Positions 56,714 to 64,000 of a stretch of 64,000 bases of DNA are shown in pieces (positions within the stretch are counted from its first letter, which is position 1; every line of letters begins with the position of its first letter). Under the pieces are notes generated by a model. That model was given only the letters and a program-made list of their open reading frames with translations. It was not told the DNA's origin and made no database searches. Origin of the DNA: Diphasiastrum complanatum (taxonomy: Eukaryota > Streptophyta > Lycopodiopsida > Lycopodiales > Lycopodiaceae). The position numbers and the translations under genes were made by a program. Location: NCBI GenBank assembly GCA_029204225.1, contig CM055095.1, positions 68,915,039 through 68,979,038 of the forward strand, read 5' to 3'.

Positions 56714-59700
56714 CTATGAAGTTTTGAGCATTGATCTTGATATAACTCCAAGATTAGATCTATGCTTGATGAAAGCACTTTTGCTCAAAGGCTTGGTGAG
56801 TAGATCGGCAATACAAGAGGACGAGTTGACATGCTCCAAATAGATTTCTCCTCCAATAAGCTTTTCTCTCACAAAATGGTGTGCCACTTCTATGTGCTTG
56901 CTTCTTGCATGAAATATGGGATTATTGGCAAGAGCTTGGGCCGAGATGTTATCACACTTGATCATTGGTAGATCATCCTCCTTGATGCACTTTAGTTCCA
57001 TTAATAACCTCTTGATCCAAAGCACTTCTTTGGTAGTTGTAGTGAGTGCTTTGTACTCGGCCTCACATGAAGAGAGAGATATAGTATCTTGCTTTTTGGA
57101 AAGCCAAGATATTAGATTGCCTCCAAGAAAGATAGTGTATGCACTAATAGACTTTCGATCCATTTTGTCACTTGCAAAGTCCGAATCCGAGTAGCCAATA
57201 ATGGATAGATCTTCACTTTTATAGAGTAGACCATAATCACAAGATGAAGATACATATCTTAAAATCCTCTTGGCCATCTTCCAATGATGGATCTTAGGTT
57301 CTTGCATAAATTGACTCAATTTGTGCACACAAAAACTAAGATCGGGCCTAGTAATGGTAAGCCAAATCAAGGAGCCTACAAGACTCCTAAAAAGTGTGAT
57401 GTCCTCAAAGGATATTTCATCACCTTTATTAGGATCTTTTACAATTTGCTCCATTGGAGTATCTATGCTCTTAGAATTTTCCATATGGAATTTTTTCAAC
57501 ATAGAGTGAGCATATCTAGATTGGCATATAAAGACATGATTTTCATAAAAATCAATTTCTAGGCCTAGGATATAATGTATCTCTCCTAGATCTTGCATTT
57601 TAAACTCACATCCAAGTGCTAGCTTGGTTTCATCAACTAGCTTGATACAACTTCCACAAAGAATAATGTCATCAACATAAATTAGAAGAATGACAATATT
57701 GCTATCAACAAACTTTAGATACATGGAAGGATCATAGTCACTAAGAGTAAATCCTAGTGACATAAGGAAAGAGTTAAGTCTTGAATACCATGATCTTGGT
57801 GCTTGCTTGAGTCCATAAAGACTTTTGAAGAGCAAGCACACTTTGGACTCATCCTTGATGAATCCTTGAGGTTGTTCCATATAGATCTCCTCCTCAAGAT
57901 AACCATTTAGAAAAGCATTGGATACATCTAATTGGAACACCTTCCACTTGAAAAAACAAGCAAGAGAAATAAGAATTCTTATTGTCACCATCTTTGCAAC
58001 GGGTGCAAAGGTTTCCTCATAATCAAGACCATGGATTTGAGCAAATCCTTTGGCACATAATCTTGCTTTATGCTTGTTAATGGTGCCATCATGATTGAAC
58101 TTGATCCGAAATACCCACTTGCAACCAATCACATGCTTGTTGGAAGGAGGATCCACAAGTTCCCAAGTATTGTTGGTGATCAATGCATCATACTCTTGCT
58201 TCATGGCATCATACCACTCCTTGGTATTAAGTGCCTCTTGTACATTCTTTGGCTCTTCATGAGAGACATAAAAAACATAATTAGTGGAATCAAGATCCAC
58301 TTGTTTGCCTTTGTCAACATATGAGAGCCTCTTAGGCTCGGATCTATCTCTCATGGATCTTCTTGGTGAAAAAATCCGAGGAGAGTCTTCTTCAAATCTC
58401 GACCCCATCACATCATGATTGTCTTCAAAATCAATAATTGATGATGCATCCATAGATTTCTTGATCGCGGCCTCTTCAAATGATGAGTGTTGATCTTCAT
58501 GAAAGACAACATCTCTACTTTCAATAACTTGAGAAGTAGAGAGTATAAAGACTCTATAGGCCTTCTTGGTGGATGAGTATCCAACCATGATCCCTTTGCA
58601 TGCACTAGGATCTTCCTTCTTCCTTGTTTCCAAGGGCATATGGACAAAGCATAAGCATCCAAAAATTCTAAGGTGATCAACCTTAGGCTTCTTCAAAAAT
58701 AAGATTTCATATGGTGACTTTCCTCCAAGAGCTATATGTGGGAGCCTATTGCAAAGATAATTTGCACAATTAATGGCTTCTCCCCAAAAATCTTTGGGCA
58801 AAGATGCCTCAATTCTCATAGATTTTGCACATTCACATAGAGATCTATTCTTTCTCTCGGCCACTCCATTTTGAGATGGAGAGTAGGCACAAGAAAACTC
58901 TCTTTTAATGCCTTCAAGCTCACAAAAGTCTTGAAATTTATTGGAGATATATTCACCACCTCCATCACTTCTAAGAGCTTTAATCTTGAATGAGAATTGC
59001 TTCTCTACATAAGCTTTGAAAATAAGGAAATGATCAAACACCATAGATTTTGAAGCAAGAAGATATATCCAAGTGAATCTTGTGTAATCATCAATGAAAG
59101 TAACAAAACAAGTGGCTCCTCCCTTGCTTGTAGTTGATGAGAAATGCACATCCGAGTGGATTAACTCCAAAGGATGCTTGCTTTTGATAGAAGATCTTGT
59201 AAATGGCTTTTTGTGAGATTTAGCAATAGCACAAGCCTCACAAGGCTTGATCTTCTTGGAGAATGACTTTGGCAAGCCAATAGCTTTGGATTCTTTGATC
59301 ATAGAGAGCATGGATTTGTAGTTGGGATGTCCCAACCTCCTATGCCATAATTCCTCCATAGAGAGCTTGTTCACAAGAGCAACATTACAAGCATTCACAT
59401 ACTCATTTGGATCTAGTTTATAGATGCCACCAAATCTAGATCCTAATGCAAGTATCTCATCATTCTTCTTGATAGTGCAAGTATCAACATTGAATTTTAC
59501 ATCAAGGCCATTATCAAGCAATTGGCCAACACTAATAAGATTCTTGGTAAGCTTAGGTACATAAAGAACTCTAGAGAGAGAAAGAACTTTAGAGGATGCA
59601 AGCTTCAAGGGAATGTTCCCTATGCCTTCAATAGGACATTCAAAATCATTTGCAGTGTATATTGATTTCTTCACTCCATCATAAGGTGCAATAGAAGAGA

Positions 59701-60703
59701 AAGAGTCCTTGGAGCTACACATATGTGAAGAGGCTCCACTATCAATATACCATAGGCCGTCCTTCTTGAAAGGAGTAGATGAGAAACTAGAGACCATAAG
59801 AGATCCCTCTCCATCACTTGCAATAGTGTCTTCCTTCTCATTGGTAATATTGGCTTGCTTGAGTTGATTCTTCTTTTTGAAGCAATTGGTGGCATAATGA
59901 CCTTTCTTGCCACAATAAAAGCACTTGATCTTCTTCTTCTTCTTGAGCTTGGATGATGAAGCATTAGAGGAATCATCTTCCTCCTCATCTTTGTCTTTGG
60001 ATTTGACTTTGTCCTTGCTTGAGGATTGTTGATGTTGGTTCTTGCTCCTCTCTTTGTGCTTATCCTTGGCAAAAAGAGCTTTGCCATCATTATGAGTGAG
60101 AGAAAGCTTGTCCATCCTCAAGAGCTTATACTCTTGTCTTGATTCTTCTGAAATTAGCACACTTTGGAGAGCCTCCAAACTTGGTAGCTCCTCCTTAATG
60201 GCATAGGATTGGACAAGATTATCAAATTCACTTCTCAAGCCATTGAGAATGACTTGAACTAGCTCATTTTGATTGATGGAATCACCAATACAAGCAAGCT
60301 CTCTATGAATATCTTTTACTCTCAAAACATAACTAGATGCACTCTCATCACTCTTTTGGCTACTTTGAAAGATTTGATTCCTAAGAGTGAGAAGCCTAGA
60401 GGTATTCTTAGCCTCATAGATAGTCTTGAGACAATCCCAAGCTTCTTTGGCTGCTGTACAAGTACCTATCTCCCTCAATATCTCATTAGAGACATTCATC
60501 TTAATGTAGTGGAGAGCCATCCTAGCTCTCTTTTTGTATTTTTGAACCTCTTGAAGAACTTGTGGTTCTTCTTCAAGGCCAAGAACTATGTCCATCACGT
60601 CTTGAAGGATCAAGATGGACTCCATCCTCATTTTCCAAATTGAATAATTTGAAGTGGTCAATCTTTCACTTGGTTCCAACAAGGATGAACCCATTGAAGA
60701 CAT
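56714..60703 (-). CDS. Copia Gag-Pro-Int-RT-RNaseH polyprotein, intact
   Basis: A full uninterrupted polyprotein. The open frame extends 18 codons upstream of MSSMGSSLLEPSERL (60703), which matches the usual gag start, so I chose that ATG. Residue numbers count from the frame's first ATG (60757): gag 19 to about 260 (TSNYSIWKMRMESIL), zinc knuckle CFYCGKKGHYATNC (about 275), protease DSGASSHM (about 340), WHRRLGHP, integrase (HSDVHFSS, SDGGGEY, QNGVAERKNR). RT follows with KVFQLDVSNAFLNG, LYGLKQAPRSWYS and YVDDIILCG (about 1024), then RNase H SDSDFASDKMDRKS, SCEAEYKAL and HARSKHIEVAHHFV. It ends SRSMLKTS close to the 3' LTR. All expected catalytic residues I can see are present. Confidence 0.97.
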   Translation of the reverse strand: MSSMGSSLLEPSERLTTSNYSIWKMRMESILILQDVMDIVLGLEEEPQVLQEVQKYKKRARMALHYIKMNVSNEILREIGTCTAAKEAWDCLKTIYEAKNTSRLLTLRNQIFQSSQKSDESASSYVLRVKDIHRELACIGDSINQNELVQVILNGLRSEFDNLVQSYAIKEELPSLEALQSVLISEESRQEYKLLRMDKLSLTHNDGKALFAKDKHKERSKNQHQQSSSKDKVKSKDKDEEEDDSSNASSSKLKKKKKIKCFYCGKKGHYATNCFKKKNQLKQANITNEKEDTIASDGEGSLMVSSFSSTPFKKDGLWYIDSGASSHMCSSKDSFSSIAPYDGVKKSIYTANDFECPIEGIGNIPLKLASSKVLSLSRVLYVPKLTKNLISVGQLLDNGLDVKFNVDTCTIKKNDEILALGSRFGGIYKLDPNEYVNACNVALVNKLSMEELWHRRLGHPNYKSMLSMIKESKAIGLPKSFSKKIKPCEACAIAKSHKKPFTRSSIKSKHPLELIHSDVHFSSTTSKGGATCFVTFIDDYTRFTWIYLLASKSMVFDHFLIFKAYVEKQFSFKIKALRSDGGGEYISNKFQDFCELEGIKREFSCAYSPSQNGVAERKNRSLCECAKSMRIEASLPKDFWGEAINCANYLCNRLPHIALGGKSPYEILFLKKPKVDHLRIFGCLCFVHMPLETRKKEDPSACKGIMVGYSSTKKAYRVFILSTSQVIESRDVVFHEDQHSSFEEAAIKKSMDASSIIDFEDNHDVMGSRFEEDSPRIFSPRRSMRDRSEPKRLSYVDKGKQVDLDSTNYVFYVSHEEPKNVQEALNTKEWYDAMKQEYDALITNNTWELVDPPSNKHVIGCKWVFRIKFNHDGTINKHKARLCAKGFAQIHGLDYEETFAPVAKMVTIRILISLACFFKWKVFQLDVSNAFLNGYLEEEIYMEQPQGFIKDESKVCLLFKSLYGLKQAPRSWYSRLNSFLMSLGFTLSDYDPSMYLKFVDSNIVILLIYVDDIILCGSCIKLVDETKLALGCEFKMQDLGEIHYILGLEIDFYENHVFICQSRYAHSMLKKFHMENSKSIDTPMEQIVKDPNKGDEISFEDITLFRSLVGSLIWLTITRPDLSFCVHKLSQFMQEPKIHHWKMAKRILRYVSSSCDYGLLYKSEDLSIIGYSDSDFASDKMDRKSISAYTIFLGGNLISWLSKKQDTISLSSCEAEYKALTTTTKEVLWIKRLLMELKCIKEDDLPMIKCDNISAQALANNPIFHARSKHIEVAHHFVREKLIGGEIYLEHVNSSSCIADLLTKPLSKSAFIKHRSNLGVISRSMLKTS

Positions 60704-60757
60704 TTGAAGTGAAGAAAACTCAGATGATGAACAATAAATGTTGTTACACACTTTCAA

Positions 60758-61458
60758 TAGGATCCAATAATTGAGTACTATCTCCTCTTATGAAAGATCT
60801 TACAACATTTGTGAATTGATTCTCACTAGCTACACAAATCTCTCTAAAACAAGATCTATTTCACATCAAATGATGGAGTATAGGCAAAGTTAGGATCCAA
60901 CACTCTTAGCACGTGTGAAATACACTAAGAAACCAAATTTGACTCAAATACAATTATATTGCATGAAACAAAATGGCTAAGATCTCAAAACAGTGCCTAG
61001 ATCACATATAGATGAGATTGGCAAGCATACAACTGTGATTTTGGATCAACCAAGCAATCTCTTGACCAAACCAAATGTGTCCACCCAGGTCTAGGTGCCC
61101 TACCTAACCCTCTTCAAAAGCTTATAACTTTTGATTGGCTCAACCAAATGGAATGAAACTGATTGCAACAGAAACTAGACAAAAATAGCTTCAAAACAAG
61201 CTATCAAGCAAGATAAATGGATCAAACATGAGAGAGAACTTCCAAACTGAAATTGGATGTTCCTCACACGTGTCTGAGCACCTGATTCCGTACAGTACCA
61301 GATCAGACCCAATCAATGTCCTTTTGATCTCTTTTGATCCAAGATTGAACAAGATAGCTAGGAAAATGGGCCTTGACAATTTCTAGCTCAAGATTGATGA
61401 AAATTTTTCACTTAGATGGATCAAAATGCATGGTAACCTTAGGTAGGCTCTGATACCA
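60758..61458 (-). other. Leader of the intact copia
   Basis: Untranslated leader between primer site and gag, with no supported ORF. It contains AGCACGTGTGAAATAC (near 60909) and CACACGTGTCTG (61266), related to the LTR palindrome. Confidence 0.7.
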
Positions 61459-62195
61459 TGTTGAATTTCACACGTGTGGACTGTCCACTACATGTACTTG
61501 TGATCTCCTAAGGTGTGTAGATGCACCAAGATCAAGACTAGATTGAGATTCAAGATCAATCTTGAATCCTATGGCAAAAACACACTACTACATGCATTCA
61601 ATCACTTCCAACTCTCACTCACACGTATGGGAAGTATTCAAAAAATAATCTAAGTAAAAACAAGCTGCTCTCCTCGGGTAGAGAGAGAAAATACATCAAG
61701 AGCTCTCGGGTAGAGAGAGAAAGCTAGAAATCCAATAACTCACAAAATCCATGAAATCACCAAATCAATTGATTTCAAAATGAGGAGTACAATGATACTA
61801 GTAGGTCCACGAGCTACCACTATGCTTAACTATGATTGGACCACATTTTGTCACCTCTTGATCCTATTGGATCATTGATCTATGCACCTCTTAATTCTAT
61901 TGGACTATATTCAAGCACACCTCAATTTCCTATTGGACCTCACAAGGTTCCACCTCTATATCCTATTGGACCTCTTGGAATTCATCAAACAAAAACTTTA
62001 CACTTGTCTACACTCTAATTAGCAAGTGTTTAGCCTCTTACTCTATTTTGGCTCAATAGTGGCATTACAAGTGGAAATGCATAATTTGCCATCTATGCCA
62101 AATTTATTCCTATCAACATCCTACACCTAGATGCTTGATGTAAAAAACATAAGACCCCTATATCTAACATAGATAATCTTTTTCAATTCCTCACA
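61459..62195 (-). repeat. 5' LTR of the intact copia
   Basis: Partner of 55959-56695 with the same internal short repeats; flanked by the primer site on the inner side and GACAC on the outer side. Confidence 0.97.
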
Positions 62196-63360
62196 GACAC
62201 CCCCACACTCTATCCTCACATTTTTTCTTCTTTGGTACCCATGCACCCTATGGGGTCTCCATGGTACTGTGATCCCTCTTGCTAGGCCACTCCACCCATT
62301 TTTTCTCCCACTCAAACCCCTGTTGGTTACACTCCTGCCCGAACTCCTCCCCAACCTTCTCCTCTTCATACCCCTCTCACTCTTCTAGTGATCGTCTTCA
62401 AACTCCTCCCCGAATCATTCTCGTTGTAGTCAACTCCCCCACTCCTCTTGACACTCCCTTTGCCACCTCTCCATCAGCAGATGTCTTTCCATCCTATAAC
62501 ATAGATGCGAAGAAGCTGGAGAATGACCACGGTGGTCGGATCATCACTTGCATGAGGCAACTCATGCATGTGGTCTTCAACAGGGACATTTTCAAGGACT
62601 GGCGCAAACAAAGTGACGAGGAAAAGAATTATGTCCTTGAATAGTTGAATAGAGAATTTCCAGTCCCCTCCCCTGATTTGGAATTTGACCGAATATGGAT
62701 GGGACGACGCATGGGAAGCGTGATGAGCCACCGCAAATCAGAGATCCGAGATGCAGTGAGAGCTGGCAAATCTAGGCCATACAATGTGCACAAGGACGAT
62801 TGGAAGTTTGCAAAGAAAGAATTTCGAGAAGATTCAAATCGTTTCAAGCAACAAAGAGAGGCAGCTAAGAAGCGAATGGAGACGGCAGGGCCCTCGCAAC
62901 TGGGCAGTGGTGGCCAAGGTTCTTTTCATGCCCATTTCGTAAGTCTCCCCACCCATAAGTTGAACTTGTTTTGGTCATAATTCATATTTTATTTGTGGAT
63001 TTGTTTAAATTAAATTACAATATTCAATTTGTCGGTTCATGCAGAAATCTGTTGTAAAGCGGTCTCCCAGAAAAGAGGAGTACAAGTACACATATTCCAA
63101 CAACTTGCAATCATTACCCAAATTATTGGAGAGACAAGGAGTGAGAATTGACTGGGATGGATATTCTGAGGTATTTATTATGGTTTCAACATATATTTTG
63201 ACTTCACCACATTCATTTGGTCGGACACTATAACAATACATTTACAAAATTTACACATCTTCGTTGCATGCAAGTATCATAGTCCCAGTCTCATGCATCA
63301 CAGTCACATGAGTCTGATGACCATGGCCAAGATGGGGACGATTCAACTGGATTCAAATAA

Positions 63361-63508
63361 TTTAATTTTTTATCATAAAGAATATATCAGAGTCTCCAAA
63401 GTCGGAAATGTTAATCAGTTAGAGCTCAAAACTCTCTGTGCACAAGAGATAGGCCTACAATTCGATTCAAAGAAGATTACTTTTTTGCAAAAGTATCAAA
63501 TCTCATAG
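63361..63508 (+). pseudogene. ParB-methyltransferase gene remnant
   Basis: FYHKEYIRVSKVGNVNQLEL then KTLCAQEIGLQFDSK matches FFHKEYMRVSKAGDVNQLEL of the gene at 54663-52530, but on the opposite strand and truncated on both sides. It abuts the stop of copy B of the En/Spm-type gene, repeating the neighbourhood seen at 54.1-55.2 kb. Confidence 0.7.
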
Positions 63509-64000
63509 GAAAACCTTCACTTGAACCTTCACTAATATGATTATTCATTTCTTTGGTAATCAGTGAGTTAGGTGAGACTTATTATCAGAATATTTTTAGT
63601 GAAAGATATTTTTATTTTGTTTTCTTCTTACAGATACGAAAGAAATAGGAGCTGACCACAAATTGCAAAGAGCTACCAACAACAATCAATATTGTAGAAG
63701 AGCAATAAAATTAGATGCAACTTCTGATAAAATCATGTATAAACTCTTGATTCCAAAAATAAAAGAGTGCCCTCTTTTGGACATCAGTACATTTGTTAAA
63801 GCATGTATATTTTTTGTCTATCTTGTGTGCCCAAGTGTCATTCCCTATGCATTGCCCTTGCCAAGATACTCAAGATTACCTCTTGTCCGAATGTATACAC
63901 ATATGATTCGGTGTACTCACGAAGCGCAAACTGCACATATAATATTCACATGCTAGTTACTGACATATGAAAATAAATTAGTATTCTCTTAACGAAATCA
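63509..64000. other. No gene seen
   Basis: AT-rich sequence with one 97-codon plus-strand frame (63663-63956) lacking recognisable features. Treated as unannotated. Confidence 0.4.

Larger units (their letters stand above)
55959..62195 (-). mobile_element. Young, apparently complete Ty1/copia element (6.24 kb)
   Basis: LTRs 55959-56695 and 61459-62195, both 737 bp; I found only one difference (T/C at 56690/62190). A 5-bp target duplication GACAC flanks it (55954-55958 and 62196-62200). The primer site (complement of CTGATACCA, just left of 61459) and an intact 1,347-codon frame are present. This is the only structurally complete autonomous candidate in the window. Confidence 0.97.
55532..63360 (+). 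pseudogene. En/Spm-type accessory gene, copy B, split by a copia insertion
   Basis: Exon 1 starts at 55532 (MSQDTSPSHRSGRSHG, then DDEVLSYMDGMSPSCAERIM). It is frameshifted near 55780, is interrupted by copia at 55959, and resumes at 62201. After TAG 62642 it reads FPVPSPDLEFDRIWMGRRMG, then WKFAKKEFREDSNRFKQQRE and GSGGQGSFHAHF, with a donor at 62939. Exon 2 (63045-63170) reads EEYKYTYSNNLQSLPKLLER. Exon 3 (63289-63360) ends DSTGFK-stop. These last exons are all phase 0. W..~F..~S..~~..~R...~GS..SF resembles the plant Transposase_24 (Ptta/En/Spm) domain, a companion of CACTA transposases; I hold this at moderate confidence. Confidence 0.6.

Noticed and set aside
1-64000. tRNA and rRNA genes
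   Set aside because: No cloverleaf with conserved A/B boxes or rRNA core sequence was noticed; TGGTATCAGAGC sites are retroelement primer sites, not tRNA genes.

Overview
The window looks like repeat-rich nuclear DNA of a land plant. It is AT-rich, carries several Ty1/copia and Ty3-type LTR retroelements primed by initiator-Met tRNA (TGGTATCAGAGC), holds two copies of a plant-type MATE/DTX transporter, and shows GT-AG introns throughout. I cannot place it more closely; the gene content does not point to a flowering plant in particular.

Layout. 1-6.6 kb: a tandem duplication with a (TC)n tract and decayed copia fragments. 6648-14835 and 44856-51296 form a very large inverted repeat. Reading inward, each arm holds a MATE gene, a copia gag relic, the start of an unrecognised gene ('family X'), a broken histone gene cluster, and an array of G-box/GATATCGAT-motif repeats. 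The 30 kb between the arms holds a decayed Ty3-like element (15.3-20.7 kb) with a foreign 2 kb insert, a second family X / histone H2B pair (25-27 kb), a copia element with near-identical LTRs (28391-34721), a chromovirus tail (35.8-36.6 kb), an RNase H-like transposase candidate (38.4-41.2 kb), an H2A-like gene (41.4-42.1 kb), a long-tailed H3/CENH3-like gene (43.5-42.4 kb) and a third family X fragment (44.9-44.1 kb). 51.3-64 kb: a copia 3' fragment, a broken ParB-domain/DNA-methyltransferase gene (54.7-52.5 kb), two tandem copies of an En/Spm-type accessory gene, and a young, apparently intact copia (55959-62195, target duplication GACAC) inserted in the second copy.

The most unusual content is a dispersed set of divergent core-histone-like genes. 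There are three H3/CENH3-like copies starting MARTK, two H2B-like copies, and one doubtful H2A-like gene. At two loci the H2B-like gene lies tail-to-tail with the same unknown partner (family X). One H3 copy reads ARTKQTAR, the canonical H3 tail. In the arms, H3 is followed in the same strand and frame by a basic linker and an H2B-like core, which suggests a former H3-H2B doublet. Together with the ParB-methyltransferase gene and transposase-like genes, this suggests decayed pieces of a large mobile or virus-derived element that carried its own chromatin genes. That last step is inference. Every gene described except the 55959-62195 copia polyprotein and possibly the H2A-like gene carries stops, frameshifts or deletions.
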